A stretch of 64,000 nt of DNA from Salipiger sp. H15 (GTDB taxonomy: Bacteria > Pseudomonadota > Alphaproteobacteria > Rhodobacterales > Rhodobacteraceae): NCBI RefSeq assembly GCF_040409955.1, contig NZ_CP123385.1:496001-560000 (forward strand), in the 5' to 3' direction. Below are positions 9,923 to 18,838 of this stretch, in pieces (within the stretch, counting starts at the first letter, position 1; every line of letters starts with the position of its first letter). The notes beneath the pieces were generated by a model, which did no database searches, was not told where the DNA came from, and was given only the letters and a program-made list of their open reading frames with translations. Position numbers and translations under genes: made by a program.

Positions 9923-10115
9923 GGCTTACCCACTCTTGTCCTCGGCGCCGCTTCGGCCCCTTCGCTTCCGGTCCTGCCCGACCGGGCCCTTGCCCGGTCC
10001 GCCGCGCCGCCCTGCGGGGTGCGCATGCCGGGCGCCCGGGAGGGAGCCCTTGTGACAGGCGTCTTTCCATGCCACCCAAGGGAAACCTTGACAAGGGATA
10101 CGAAGGACACGCCCG

Positions 10116-11114
10116 ATGAAACCCGTGATTGCCGCCTTTCCTGCCACACGTCTGCGCCGGCTGCGCAAATCTCCCGCGATCCGCGCGCTCACCCAGCAGA
10201 CGCTGCTGACCCCGGGCGACTTCATCTGGCCGGTCTTCGTGCGCGACGGCGAGGGCATCGTGGAGCCGATCGCCTCGATGCCCCGGGTCAACCGGCTCTC
10301 GGTCGACAAGGTGGTCGAGGCGGCGCGCGAGGCGCATGCGCTCGGCATCCCGGCGATCTGCCTCTTCCCCTACACCGACCCGGCGAAGAAGACCGAGGAC
10401 TGCGCCGAGGCCTGGAACCCCGAGAACCTCTCCAACCGCGCCACCCGCGCCATCAAGGAGGCGGTGCCGGAGATCGCGGTGATGACCGACGTGGCGCTCG
10501 ACCCCTACAACATCACCGGCCATGACGGCTTCACCGAGAATGGCGAGATCGTGAACGACCGCACGGTCGAGGCCCTCGTCAGGCAGGCGCTGAGCCAGGC
10601 CCGCGCCGGCGCCGACATCATCGGCCCCTCGGACATGATGGACGGGCGCATCGGCGCGATCCGCTCCGCGCTCGAGGCGGAGGGCTTCCCGAACGTGCTG
10701 CTGCTGAGCTACGCCGCCAAGTACGCCTCGGGCTTCTACGGCCCGTTCCGCGACGCCGTCGGCGCCTCGGGCGCGCTCAAGGGCGACAAGCAGAGCTACC
10801 AGATGCAGCCGGGCAACTCCGACGAGGCCATGCGCCTGATCGAGCGCGACCTGCAGGAGGGCGCCGACATGATCATGGTCAAGCCCGGCATGCCCTATCT
10901 CGACATCTGCCGCCGCGCCAAGGACATGTTCGGCGCGCCGACCTTCGCCTACCAGGTGTCGGGCGAATACGCGATGCTGGCGGGCGCCTTCGAGAACGGC
11001 TGGCTCGACCGGGACAAGGTCATGCTCGAGAGCCTCACCGCCTTCAAGCGCGCCGGCTGCGACGGGGTGCTGACCTATTTCGCCCCGGCAGCCGCGCGGC
11101 TGCTCAACGGCTAG
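10116..11114 (+). CDS. hemB: Delta-aminolevulinic acid dehydratase (porphobilinogen synthase)
   Basis: The 332-residue enzyme joins two 5-aminolevulinate molecules into porphobilinogen for heme, siroheme and any chlorophyll synthesis. Schiff-base lysines are visible as Lys202 (LLSYAAKYASGFYGPF) and Lys256 (MIMVKPGMPYLD). The metal loop at residues 125-138 reads DVALDPYNITGHDG instead of the cysteine-rich zinc-binding form, so this is the zinc-independent, Mg-dependent class known from alphaproteobacteria. SDMMDGRIGAIR is the conserved substrate loop. It is a single gene divergent from the membrane protein gene upstream. Confidence 0.97.
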   Translation: MKPVIAAFPATRLRRLRKSPAIRALTQQTLLTPGDFIWPVFVRDGEGIVEPIASMPRVNRLSVDKVVEAAREAHALGIPAICLFPYTDPAKKTEDCAEAWNPENLSNRATRAIKEAVPEIAVMTDVALDPYNITGHDGFTENGEIVNDRTVEALVRQALSQARAGADIIGPSDMMDGRIGAIRSALEAEGFPNVLLLSYAAKYASGFYGPFRDAVGASGALKGDKQSYQMQPGNSDEAMRLIERDLQEGADMIMVKPGMPYLDICRRAKDMFGAPTFAYQVSGEYAMLAGAFENGWLDRDKVMLESLTAFKRAGCDGVLTYFAPAAARLLNG

Positions 11115-11255
11115 CAGTTGGCCGCCGCGCCCGCGCTTGATCTAGTGACAGCGTGGGCCGGTCTGCCTATACTGCGCCCTGACAACCGGCGGAACAGCCG
11201 GGCAAAGAGGCTTCGGCCGGGACGACCGGCCCAAAAATCGGCGAGGAAAGAGCAG

Positions 11256-11810
11256 ATGATCTACAACCGACGGGGACTCCTTCTTGGTCTCGGCGCGACC
11301 GGTGCGCTGGCGGCCTGCGGCAACGGCGTGGGCGGCAGCGGCGCGCAGACCATCGACGCGCGGGTCAATGCCACGATCAACCAGATGTATTCGCAGTACC
11401 CGGGCACCCGCGATCTCGCGGCCAAGTCCGCCGGCATGCTGGTCATGCCGCTGGTCACCGAGGCCGGGCTCGGGCTCGGCGGCGCCTATGGCCGCGGCGC
11501 GCTGCGGGTGAACAACGCGACGGTGGACTACTACTCCGTGGTCAAGGGCTCGGGCGGGCTGCAGATCGGCGCGCAGCAATACGCCCACGTGCTCTTCTTC
11601 ATGACCCAGGACGCGCTCGGCAACTTCCGCCGCTCGCCGGGCTGGGCCGCGGGCGCCAACGTTGAATACGCGATCCCCGAGGGCGGCGAGACGCTGGCGG
11701 CCGAGACCACCACCTCGCTCGCGCCGATCATCGCGGTGATCTTCGGCCAGTCGGGCCTGCACATGGGCGCGACGCTCGAGGGCGTGAAATACACCCGGAT
11801 CATCCCCTGA
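11256..11810 (+). CDS. YSC84/SYLF-domain lipoprotein
   Basis: The 184-residue protein begins MIYNRRGLLLGLGATGALAAC, a signal peptide with a twin-arginine-like RR and a lipobox (LAAC), so it should be processed to a lipoprotein. The body has the SYLF/YSC84 features: AKSAGMLVMPLVTEAGLGLGG, a YYSVVKGSGGLQIGAQ segment, and ALGNFRRSPGWAAGANVEYA. SYLF domains are lipid-binding in eukaryotes; in bacteria the role is unclear and probably in the envelope. The nearer ATG with GAGGAAAGAG upstream is chosen over an upstream in-frame ATG. Confidence 0.85.
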   Translation: MIYNRRGLLLGLGATGALAACGNGVGGSGAQTIDARVNATINQMYSQYPGTRDLAAKSAGMLVMPLVTEAGLGLGGAYGRGALRVNNATVDYYSVVKGSGGLQIGAQQYAHVLFFMTQDALGNFRRSPGWAAGANVEYAIPEGGETLAAETTTSLAPIIAVIFGQSGLHMGATLEGVKYTRIIP

Positions 11811-11881
11811 TCTCAGGCGGTCTTCCTGCCGTCGGGGCCTGAGGGGGCGCTGCCCCCTCGCCGCTGCGCGGCTCACCCCCG

Positions 11882-11955
11882 GCGTATTTTTCAAGAGAAG
11901 AAGGGGCCCCGACGCGGCCCCCTCTTCTCGCCGCTTCTTCTCTTTCCAAATACGC
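11882..11955. repeat. Intergenic palindrome with GTATTT...AAGAGAAGAAG arms
   Basis: Two 22-nt arms (11882-11903 and 11934-11955) are inverted complements with three mismatches. The left arm starts GCGTATTT and the right arm ends AAATACGC. A shorter GGGGCC/GGCCCC stem is nested inside. It sits between convergent genes, so it may end transcripts from both sides. The palindrome at 15291-15339 has the same core. Confidence 0.7.
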
Positions 11956-11983
11956 ATGCACACCGGTTGCCGCAGGCGCGGCG

Positions 11984-12253
11984 TCAATGGTAGCGGAACT
12001 CGCCCACCACCTGCCGCCATTCCCCCGCCGAGATCATCTTGCGATGGGTGAAGCGCACCGAGTGCAGCGGCCCCTCGATCTCGTCCTGCCAGAACTCGAT
12101 GAAGCGGAACAGGCGCGGATGGTCCGGCGCCAGGTCATAGTCCTGCCAGACGAAGGTGTTCAGCACGTTCCGGTAGTCGGGCATGCGGTAGAAGAGCTCC
12201 GCGGTGGTCAGCCCGTAGCCCTTCAGCATGAGTTCGGTCGGGGATTCGTCCAT
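11984..12253 (-). CDS. Usg family protein
   Basis: A small protein of 89 residues (97 if an upstream ATG at 12277 is used). The sequence with LMLKGYGLTTAELFYRMPDY, VWQDYDLAPDHPRL and FWQDEIEGPLHSVRF matches the alphaproteobacterial Usg family, named for an old gene designation near trp genes in Caulobacter. The biochemical function is unknown. It is a single gene, divergent from gyrA. Confidence 0.85.
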   Translation of the reverse strand: MDESPTELMLKGYGLTTAELFYRMPDYRNVLNTFVWQDYDLAPDHPRLFRFIEFWQDEIEGPLHSVRFTHRKMISAGEWRQVVGEFRYH

Positions 12254-12444
12254 GGCTTTACCTCGCATGACATCCATGTAACGAGGCTGCCGAATGCCGG
12301 GTTAGTTTTCAAATAAAACAGTATGTTAGCCACTTGGCGAGGTGGCTGCCAGAATAAGCCGCCCGCCGCCATTGCGCCCAACACCTAGCCTCTGATATAC
12401 GTAGTCTCAACTAGATATAGAGACAGCACGGACAGGCGAGCAAC

Positions 12445-15225
12445 GTGAGCGACACGCCGGAAACCCCCGAAAACGAAGAAGAAACTCCGCGTCCCGAGCG
12501 GAGCCCTCATGGCGGCCCGGTGATCTCGATCATCGACGAGATGAAGTCGAGCTACCTCGACTATGCCATGAGCGTCATCGTCAGCCGCGCGATCCCCGAT
12601 CTGCGCGACGGCCTGAAACCTGTGCATCGGCGCATTCTCTACACGCTGTGGGAGAACGGGCAGACCAAGTCCAAGAACTACCGCAAGTGCGCGACCGCCG
12701 TCGGCGACGTGATGGGCCGCTACCACCCGCACGGCGACTCGGCGGTCTATGACGCGCTCGTCCGCATGGCGCAGGACTTCTCCATGTCGCTGCCGCTGAT
12801 CGACGGCCAGGGCAACTTCGGCTCGATGGACGGCGATCCGCCCGCGGCCTACCGGTACACCGAGGCGCGCCTCGACCGCACCGCCGAGGCCCTGCTCGAG
12901 GACATCGAGAAGGACACGGTGGACTTCGTCCCGAACTACGCCAACGAGCGCAACGAGCCCGTCGTGCTGCCCGCGCGCTATCCTAACGTGCTGGTCAACG
13001 GCGCCGAGGGAATCGCGGTCGGCATGGCGACGCGCATCCCGCCGCACAACCTCGGCGAGGTGATCGACGCGACGCTGGCGATGATCGAGAACCCCGATCT
13101 CACCTCCGAGCAGCTGATCGAGTACATCCCCGCCCCCGACTTCCCGACCGGCGGCGTGATCCTCGGCCGCTCGGGCGCGCGCAAGGCGTACCTCGAAGGC
13201 CGCGGCTCGGTGATCATCCGCGCCAAGACCCGCATCGAGGAGCTGCGCCGCGACCGCTACGCCATCGTCATCGACGAGATCCCCTACCAAGTGAACAAGG
13301 CGACGATGATCGAGCGCATCGCCGAATGCGTGCGCGACAAGAAGATCGAGGGCATCGCCCACGTGCAGGACGAGTCCGACCGCTCGGGCGTGCGGGTGGT
13401 GATCGAGCTCAAGCGCGACGCCACCGCCGAGGTGGTGCTCAACCAGCTCTTCCGCTTCACCCCGATGCAGGTCAGCTTCGGCTGCAACATGCTGGCGCTG
13501 AACGGCGGCAAGCCCGAGCAGCTGACCCTGCGCACCTTCCTCACCGCCTTCCTCGACTTCCGCGAGGACGTGATCGCGCGCCGCACCGCCTTCCTGCTGA
13601 ACAAGGCCCGCGAGCGCAGCCACGTGCTCTGCGGCCTTGCCGTGGCGGTGGCCAACGTCGACGAGGTCGTGGCGACCATCCGCAGCTCCTCCGATGCCGC
13701 CGAGGCGCGCGAGAAGCTGATGACCCGGCGCTGGCCGGCGGCGGAGATCGCGCCCTTCATCCGGCTGATCGACGATCCGACCCACAAGATGAACGACGAC
13801 GGGACCTACAACCTGTCCGAGACGCAGGCCCGCGCCATCCTCGACCTGCGCCTGCAGCGCCTGACCCAGCTCGGCGTCAAGGAGGTCACCGACGAGCTCG
13901 AGGATCTCGCCGGCAAGATCAAGGAATACCTCGAGATCCTCGGCAGCCGCGAGCGCATCCTCGAGATCATCTCGAACGAGATGATCGCGGTGAAGGAGCA
14001 GTTCGCCGTTCCGCGCCGCACCGAGATCGTCGACTGGGCCGGCGACATGGACGACGAGGACCTGATCGAGCGCGAGGACATGGTGGTCACGGTCACCCAG
14101 TCGGGCTGGATCAAGCGCACCCCGCTCGCCGATTTCCGCGCCCAGAAGCGCGGCGGCAAGGGCCTCTCGGGCGGCGGCCTCAAGGAAGACGACGTCGTCA
14201 CCCAGCTCTTCGTGGCCAACACCCACACGCAGCTGCTGTTCTTCACCACCGACGGCATGGCCTACAAGCTCAAGTGCTGGCGCCTGCCGCAGGGTGGCCG
14301 TACGTCGAAGGGCAAGGCGATCGTCAACATCTTGCCGATCCCGCAGGGCGTGTCGGTGGCGGCGATCATGCCGGTAGACCGCCCCGAGGATGACTGGGAC
14401 GACCTGCAGATCGTCTTCGCCACCTCCAAGGGCTCGGTGCGCCGCAACCGCCTGTCGGACTTCACCAACGTCATGCGCAACGGCAAGATCGCGATGAAGT
14501 TCGAGGGCGAGGACGAGAACACCCGCCTGATCAACGCGCGCATCTGCTCGGAAGATGACGACGTGATGCTGGTCACCAACTCCGGCCGCGCCATCCGCTT
14601 CCCGGTGCCCGACGTACGCGTCTTCAACTCGCGCGCCTCGACCGGCGTGCGCGGCGTGCGCCTGACCAACGGCGACGAGGTCGTGTCGATGTCGGTGATC
14701 CGCCACTTCGAGGCGGACTCGGACGAGCGCGCCTCCTACCTCAAGATGCGCCGCGCCATGGCGGGCATCGCCGATGACGCCGAGGCCTCGGACGAGGAGG
14801 AGGGCAACGCAGACAGCCTGCTCTCCGCCGAGCGCTACGCCGAGATGTCGGCGGCCGAGAACCTGATCCTGACGGTGACGGCGCGCGGCCTCGGCAAGCT
14901 CTCGTCGAGCCACGACTACCCGATCCGCGGGCGTGGCGGCATGGGCGTCACCGCCTGGGAGAAATCCATGCGCGGCGGCGAGATCGTGGCCTCCTTCCCG
15001 GTCGAGATGGGCGACCAGATCATGCTCGCCACCTCCACCGGCCAGTCGATCCGGGTTCCGGTCGAGGGCATCTCGTTCCGCTCGCGCAGCGCCGGCGGGG
15101 TGAAGGTGTTCAACACCCGCGACGGCGAGACCGTGGTCTCGGTGGCGTGGATCGCCGACCAGGACGAGGACGAGGCCGGCGCAGAGGCTGGCGAGACCCC
15201 GGGCGAAGGCGCCTCCGAGGAATAA
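12445..15225 (+). CDS. gyrA: DNA gyrase subunit A
   Basis: The 926-residue breakage-reunion subunit starts at GTG. The quinolone pocket reads [12 protein letters not shown] with Ser99 and Asp103 (E. coli Ser83 and Asp87 equivalents), that is, the sensitive-type residues. The catalytic tyrosine is Tyr138 in YRYTEARL (E. coli Tyr122). The C-terminal beta-pinwheel repeats carry the GyrA-box [12 protein letters not shown]. An acidic insertion (about residues 770-800) and an acidic tail are present. The gene is monocistronic and ends at a strong terminator. Confidence 0.98.
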   Translation: MSDTPETPENEEETPRPERSPHGGPVISIIDEMKSSYLDYAMSVIVSRAIPDLRDGLKPVHRRILYTLWENGQTKSKNYRKCATAVGDVMGRYHPHGDSAVYDALVRMAQDFSMSLPLIDGQGNFGSMDGDPPAAYRYTEARLDRTAEALLEDIEKDTVDFVPNYANERNEPVVLPARYPNVLVNGAEGIAVGMATRIPPHNLGEVIDATLAMIENPDLTSEQLIEYIPAPDFPTGGVILGRSGARKAYLEGRGSVIIRAKTRIEELRRDRYAIVIDEIPYQVNKATMIERIAECVRDKKIEGIAHVQDESDRSGVRVVIELKRDATAEVVLNQLFRFTPMQVSFGCNMLALNGGKPEQLTLRTFLTAFLDFREDVIARRTAFLLNKARERSHVLCGLAVAVANVDEVVATIRSSSDAAEAREKLMTRRWPAAEIAPFIRLIDDPTHKMNDDGTYNLSETQARAILDLRLQRLTQLGVKEVTDELEDLAGKIKEYLEILGSRERILEIISNEMIAVKEQFAVPRRTEIVDWAGDMDDEDLIEREDMVVTVTQSGWIKRTPLADFRAQKRGGKGLSGGGLKEDDVVTQLFVANTHTQLLFFTTDGMAYKLKCWRLPQGGRTSKGKAIVNILPIPQGVSVAAIMPVDRPEDDWDDLQIVFATSKGSVRRNRLSDFTNVMRNGKIAMKFEGEDENTRLINARICSEDDDVMLVTNSGRAIRFPVPDVRVFNSRASTGVRGVRLTNGDEVVSMSVIRHFEADSDERASYLKMRRAMAGIADDAEASDEEEGNADSLLSAERYAEMSAAENLILTVTARGLGKLSSSHDYPIRGRGGMGVTAWEKSMRGGEIVASFPVEMGDQIMLATSTGQSIRVPVEGISFRSRSAGGVKVFNTRDGETVVSVAWIADQDEDEAGAEAGETPGEGASEE

Positions 15226-15250
15226 GGCTCGTCAACTGCGCAAAGTTCGA

Positions 15251-15290
15251 CGCCCCGGCCGATCCGCTCGGCCGGGGCGTTTGTTTTTTT
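15251..15290 (+). terminator. Rho-independent terminator of gyrA
   Basis: A perfect 12-bp stem (CGCCCCGGCCGA at 15251-15262 with its complement at 15268-15279) and a 5-nt loop are followed by a T-rich run (TTTGTTTTTTT). It begins 26 bp after the gyrA stop codon. Confidence 0.92.
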
Positions 15291-15339
15291 GAGTATTTGT
15301 GGAAAGATGAAAGCCGCCTTCATCTTTCCATAAATACTC
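15291..15339. repeat. Intergenic palindrome with GAGTATTT...AAAGATGAA arms
   Basis: Two 21-nt arms (15291-15311 and 15319-15339) are inverted complements with a single mismatch that would still pair as G-U in RNA, around a 7-nt loop. It directly abuts the T-tract of the gyrA terminator. Its core resembles the palindrome at 11882-11955. Confidence 0.75.
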
Positions 15340-15412
15340 ACTTCCTGCCGCCGTCCCGCGCGCGGCGCCAAGCCGTCTTGGCGCGAGCGTTGTTCCACCC
15401 CATATTCGGCCC

Positions 15413-16105
15413 ATGCTGAAGCTCACCCCCATCCTGCTCGCCATCGCCTATGCCGTCCTCGCCTACCGCTTCTCGGCCTGGCGCACGGCGCGGGAACTCG
15501 ACGCGCGCTCGACCGAACTTGCCGACCCGCGACTCAAGGCGCTGACCGACCGCATGGCGGCGGCGCTCGACCTGCCGCGCATCCGGGTGAACATCTACGA
15601 GATCGAGCCGGTCAACGGGCTGGCCGCGCCGGACGGGCGCATCTTCATCACCCGCGGCTTCTACAACCGCTACAAGTCCGGCGAGGTCAGCGCCGAGGAG
15701 CTGTCCTCGGTGATCGCGCACGAGCTCGGGCACGTGGCGCTGGGACATTCGCGGCGGCGGATGATCGACTTCTCCGGGCAGAACGCGATCCGCACCGTGC
15801 TCGTCATGGTGCTGGCGCGGCTGGTGCCGGGGCTGGGTCCGCTCATCGCCAACACGCTGACCTCGCTGCTGGCGGCGCGGCTCTCGCGCGGCGACGAGTA
15901 CGAGGCCGATGCCTATGCCGCCGCGCTGCTGCACAAGGCCGGGATCGGCGTCGGGCCACAGAAATCGCTCTTCGAGAAGCTCGAGCGGCTGACCGCGGGC
16001 GGCACGCGCAGCATTCCCGCCTGGCTGCTGTCGCACCCCAAGACGGCGGAGCGGATCGCGGCGCTGGAACGGCTCGAGGCGCGGTGGGCGGCGGTGCAGG
16101 GCTGA
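15413..16105 (+). CDS. M48-family zinc metallopeptidase
   Basis: The 230-residue protein has a short N-terminal hydrophobic segment (about residues 5-18) that probably anchors it in the inner membrane. The zinc-binding HELGH motif is in SVIAHELGHVALGH, and the third ligand is the glutamate in RGDEYEADAYA. M48 peptidases of this size (Oma1/BepA/HtpX-like) act in envelope quality control. The second hydrophobic stretch near residue 130 fits a membrane-associated enzyme. It converges with the DoxX gene of the bufferin locus, leaving a 6-bp gap. Confidence 0.88.
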   Translation: MLKLTPILLAIAYAVLAYRFSAWRTARELDARSTELADPRLKALTDRMAAALDLPRIRVNIYEIEPVNGLAAPDGRIFITRGFYNRYKSGEVSAEELSSVIAHELGHVALGHSRRRMIDFSGQNAIRTVLVMVLARLVPGLGPLIANTLTSLLAARLSRGDEYEADAYAAALLHKAGIGVGPQKSLFEKLERLTAGGTRSIPAWLLSHPKTAERIAALERLEARWAAVQG

Positions 16106-16111
16106 CGCCCG

Positions 16112-16681
16112 TCAGCGCCGCAGGACGCGGCGGCGCAGCAGGCGGTCGAGCGACAGCGCCCCGCCGCCGGTGAAGACCAGCACCAGCATCAGGAACGCCC
16201 AGAGCAGCCGCTGGTCGAGGATCGGCGCGTCGGGCTGGCGGTCGAAGAGCGCGCCTATGGTGGCGGCGTCGACCCCGTGGCCGAAGATGTCGGTGAGGCT
16301 CATCACCAGCAGGAAGCCGATCATCCCCAGTGCGGCGAGCCGTGTGCCGAGCCCGAGGACCAGCAGCAGCGGCAGGATGAATTCCGCGGCGGTGCCGGCG
16401 GCGACCACGAGGTGCGCGAAGAGGCCGAGCTTGCCGGGGTCGTAGCCCGCCGCCTCCATCGCGCGGGGGAAGATCTGCGCGTAGGCGTTCGGCGAGAGGG
16501 TGAAGCCGTCGATCTTGGTCAGCGCCGATGACCAGAAATACCCGGCCAGCGTGGCGGCGAAGACCAGCCGCGCCGCGAGGCCCAGCACCGTGGGGGCAAG
16601 CCGGGTGACGGTGGTGTCCATGCGGGCAAGCAGCGCGAAGACCGGTGTCGAACCCGTTTTCGGAATGGCAAGATCGCTCAT
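16112..16681 (-). CDS. DoxX-family membrane protein of the bufferin operon
   Basis: The 189-residue protein has four or five hydrophobic segments, with the DoxX-like features LAARLVFAATLAGYFWSSALTKI, FAHLVVAAGTAAEFILPLLLVLG and a histidine in DIFGHGVDAATI. It overlaps the preceding DUF2063 gene by 4 bp and is the last gene of a four-gene operon (precursor, MNIO, partner, DoxX). In the gold-induced gig operon of Cupriavidus the equivalent DoxX gene is gigT. A role in membrane redox or metal handling is inferred only from this linkage. Confidence 0.85.
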   Translation of the reverse strand: MSDLAIPKTGSTPVFALLARMDTTVTRLAPTVLGLAARLVFAATLAGYFWSSALTKIDGFTLSPNAYAQIFPRAMEAAGYDPGKLGLFAHLVVAAGTAAEFILPLLLVLGLGTRLAALGMIGFLLVMSLTDIFGHGVDAATIGALFDRQPDAPILDQRLLWAFLMLVLVFTGGGALSLDRLLRRRVLRR

Positions 16682-17412
16682 GGTTCCGTTCCTTCCTCTT
16701 GGCCAAGGGCGCCCGCGCTGAAGAGGCAGGCAAAGATTGCTCCATGGTCCGTCCCGGCGGGCAGGGCCGCGCCGAGCGGCTGGCCCGCCGCCAATGCGTG
16801 AAGCGTCGCGCGGGTGCCCTCCGGGGCGGCGCAGATCCGCAGGGCCAGCGCGGGGCGGGTGACCAGCACCTCGCCGGGCGGGCTCTGCGCGAGTTCCGGT
16901 CGCCCGGCATTGCGCGCCCAGATGGCAAGCGCCGGATAGCGGGTCCGCAGGATGCGCGTCGCGGGATGCGGGCGCGGGCGGAACGCGGCCAGCGCCTCGG
17001 GAGACAGGGCCCCCAGCGCGCGCGGATCGAGCGGCGCGGCATCGGCGGACTGGCTGGCCTCGCGCCGCGCCTGCTCGATGCGGGCGACCTCGGGCAGGTA
17101 GGGCAGCGCGGCAAGCGGCGGGAACCGCTCCATCCAGTCCGGCAGGTCGGCGCCGTAGATCGCCATGACCGGGCTGCGCGGCGGATGCGCGCGGGCGAAG
17201 TCGCGCGCCATGGCGGCGAAATAGGCCTCGCCCACCAGTTGCTGCACGGCGGGGAAGGCGGCGGCGAGCGCCTCGGTGAGCGCGACGGCGACGTTGTTGC
17301 GGTAGACGTCAAAACGCCGCGTCGCCGGCGCGCCCGAGGGATCGCGCAAGGTTTGCGGCCGCGCGGCCTCCGGCGCCAGCAGCGCGCCCGCAAAGAGGCC
17401 CTGCCCGCTCAT
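16678..17412 (-). CDS. bufC: DUF2063 (BufC/HvfC-type) MNIO partner protein
   Basis: The 244-residue protein has the DUF2063 N-terminal signature RRFDVYRNNVAVALTEALAAAFPAVQQLVG followed by a less conserved C-terminal half. Such proteins are the partner or RiPP-recognition component of DUF692 (MNIO) enzymes in bufferin and methanobactin-like systems. The start overlaps the end of bufB by 4 bp (ATGA), which implies translational coupling and a stable stoichiometry. Assignment rests on domain recognition and on the operon order bufA-bufB-bufC-DoxX. Confidence 0.88.
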   Translation of the reverse strand: MSGQGLFAGALLAPEAARPQTLRDPSGAPATRRFDVYRNNVAVALTEALAAAFPAVQQLVGEAYFAAMARDFARAHPPRSPVMAIYGADLPDWMERFPPLAALPYLPEVARIEQARREASQSADAAPLDPRALGALSPEALAAFRPRPHPATRILRTRYPALAIWARNAGRPELAQSPPGEVLVTRPALALRICAAPEGTRATLHALAAGQPLGAALPAGTDHGAIFACLFSAGALGQEEGTEP

Positions 17413-18251
17413 GCCGCCCTCCGCAGCGCCATCACGCCCGCCGCGCGCGCCGCCTCGGCCTCGAGGGTGGCGAAATCGGGCACGTCATTGTCCCATTCGA
17501 TCAGCGTCGGGCGCGGACCGATGCGCGAGATGACCCCGGCGTAGAGCGCCCAGACCGGGTCGGCCACCGGCGCGCCATGGGTGTCGATCAGCAGTGGCCC
17601 GCCCTGCCCGTCCGCTTCCTCGGTGTAGCCCGCAAGGTGGATTTCCCCCACGAGATCGACCGGATAGTCGGCGAGATAGGCCTGCGCCGAGGTGCCGAGG
17701 TTGCTGGCCGAGATGAAGACGTTGTTGATGTCGAGCAGCAGCCCGCAGCCGGTGCGGCGGGCGACCTCGGCAAGAAAATCGGTCTCGGAGAGCGTGCTCT
17801 CCTCGAAGACGAGATAGCTTGACGGGTTCTCGAGCAACATGCGCAGGCCGAGGCTTTGCTGCACCTCGCCGACGTGGGCGGCGACGCGCTCCAGCGTCGC
17901 CTCGGTATAGGGCAAAGGCAGCAGGTCGCTGAAATAGGCGCCCTCGTGGGTGGACCAGGCGAGGTGCTCGGAGAATTGCGCCGGCCGCACGCGCTCGATC
18001 AGCCGCTTCAGGCGCGCGAGGTGCGCGGCGTCGAGAGGTCCCTCGCCGCCGATCGACAGGCCCACGCCGTGGACCGAGATGGGGAAGCGCGCCCGCAGAT
18101 CGTCCAGCATGGCAAGGCGCGGGCCGCCCTCGACCATGTAGTTCTCGGCGTGGATCTCGAGCCAGCGGACCGCGCCGGGATCGGCGAGATCGTCAAAATG
18201 CGCCGACTTGAAGCCGACACCGGCGGCTCTGGGAAGCGGGGCGTTCTGCAT
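17409..18251 (-). CDS. bufB: DUF692 / MNIO family enzyme maturing the bufferin precursor
   Basis: The 280-residue TIM-barrel enzyme shows the metal-ligand set of the multinuclear non-heme iron-dependent oxidative (MNIO) family: His61 in SVHGVGLS, Glu95/His96 in SEHLAW, Glu141/Asn142 in LENPSSYL, Asp174 and Asn176/177 in DINNVF, Glu203/His205 in GEIHLAGY, and Asp223/His225 in IDTHGAP. In characterised members (MbnB, BufB) the enzyme oxidises cysteine residues of a ribosomal peptide to heterocycles such as oxazolones or thiooxazoles. The substrate here is inferred to be the DUF2282 protein encoded immediately upstream. Confidence 0.92.
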   Translation of the reverse strand: MQNAPLPRAAGVGFKSAHFDDLADPGAVRWLEIHAENYMVEGGPRLAMLDDLRARFPISVHGVGLSIGGEGPLDAAHLARLKRLIERVRPAQFSEHLAWSTHEGAYFSDLLPLPYTEATLERVAAHVGEVQQSLGLRMLLENPSSYLVFEESTLSETDFLAEVARRTGCGLLLDINNVFISASNLGTSAQAYLADYPVDLVGEIHLAGYTEEADGQGGPLLIDTHGAPVADPVWALYAGVISRIGPRPTLIEWDNDVPDFATLEAEAARAAGVMALRRAA

Positions 18252-18297
18252 GGGGTCCTCCGCGGATTGAGGGGCAAGGGGACTAGGGGACAGGGGC

Positions 18298-18327
18298 GCA
18301 CGCGGCGACCTCGGGGCCGCCGCGCGC
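18298..18327 (-). other. Hairpin between bufA and bufB
   Basis: A 10-bp stem (18298-18307 with 18318-18327, one G-U pair in the minus-strand RNA) and a 10-nt loop lie in the 93-bp gap after the precursor gene. It has no T-tract. It may stabilise the precursor mRNA or attenuate read-through so that the peptide is made in excess over its enzymes. Confidence 0.55.
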
Positions 18328-18344
18328 GGGATCGGGCCTTTGCC

Positions 18345-18650
18345 TCAGCCCTTCGGCAGGTCGCGCATCAGCGGCTCGAGCGAGCCCATGCGCGGGGTGC
18401 CGTCGGCCATGGCGGGAAGCTGGATCTCGGCGCAGGTGCCGGCGGGCACGAGCATCCAGGAATTGCCCTGGTAATCGACCGAGGCGGTGCCGGCGCAGGT
18501 GGTGCCGGGGCCCGCGGCGCAGCCGTTCTCGCCCGCCATGGAGACGCCGAAGCATTTCTCCTGCTCCTGGGCCTGGGCGGCCCCGGCAAATTGAGCGAGG
18601 CCGGCGGCAAGGGCACCGACGAGGGCGAGATGTTTGCTGTGGATGGTCAT
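18345..18650 (-). CDS. bufA: Bufferin precursor, DUF2282 family
   Basis: The 101-residue protein has a Sec-type signal peptide (cleavage expected after AQA, residue 27), unusual for a RiPP precursor but typical of bufferins. The mature part carries the four-cysteine DUF2282 core: Cys33 in EKCFGV, Cys44 in ENGCAAG, Cys52 in TTCAG and Cys73 in PAGTCAE. Bufferins are matured by an MNIO enzyme and bind copper or other thiophilic metals in the periplasm. The start at 18650 is preceded by GGAGAG. After the last cysteine there is a tail of about 28 residues, longer than I expect for the family. Confidence 0.92.
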   Translation of the reverse strand: MTIHSKHLALVGALAAGLAQFAGAAQAQEQEKCFGVSMAGENGCAAGPGTTCAGTASVDYQGNSWMLVPAGTCAEIQLPAMADGTPRMGSLEPLMRDLPKG

Positions 18651-18697
18651 GTCAGTCTCTCCAAAATGACAAGCAGCGCATCGCGTCTGCACTTGGG

Positions 18698-18725
18698 TAT
18701 TCGGCGAAGGGGTGCGGTTTGTTAC
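18698..18725 (-). promoter_or_regulatory. ECF (SigF-type) promoter of the bufferin operon
   Basis: Read on the minus strand, GTAACA (18725-18720) and CGAATA (18703-18698) are separated by 16 bp, 48 bp upstream of the bufA start. Caulobacter SigF promoters have the form GTAACC and CGAA with the same spacing, and SigF there controls a similar operon. The mirror promoter on the other strand has identical spacing. Confidence 0.75.
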
Positions 18726-18770
18726 GCGGCTCGCGCTTGTGTGATAGAGAGGAAATATTCGGGCGGCCCT

Positions 18771-18798
18771 GTAACGCGGGGACCAAGGCGCCCGTATG
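18771..18798 (+). promoter_or_regulatory. ECF (SigF-type) autoregulatory promoter of the sigma factor gene
   Basis: GTAACG (18771-18776), a 16-bp spacer and CGTATG (18793-18798) lie 40 bp upstream of the sigma factor start. They match the promoter on the opposite strand that serves bufA, so the sigma factor very probably controls its own gene. Confidence 0.72.
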
Positions 18799-18838
18799 CG
18801 CAGGTACATTCCCTGCAGGTGGACATGGCCCGAGCCAG

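Noticed and set aside
10088..10093. TTGACA box upstream of hemB
   Set aside because: It is only about 23 bp before the start codon, too close for a -35 element with leader and ribosome site.
12385..14913. An 842-codon minus-strand frame opposite gyrA
   Set aside because: It is a shadow of gyrA in a GC-rich genome. The amino acid composition is biased and nothing matches a protein family.
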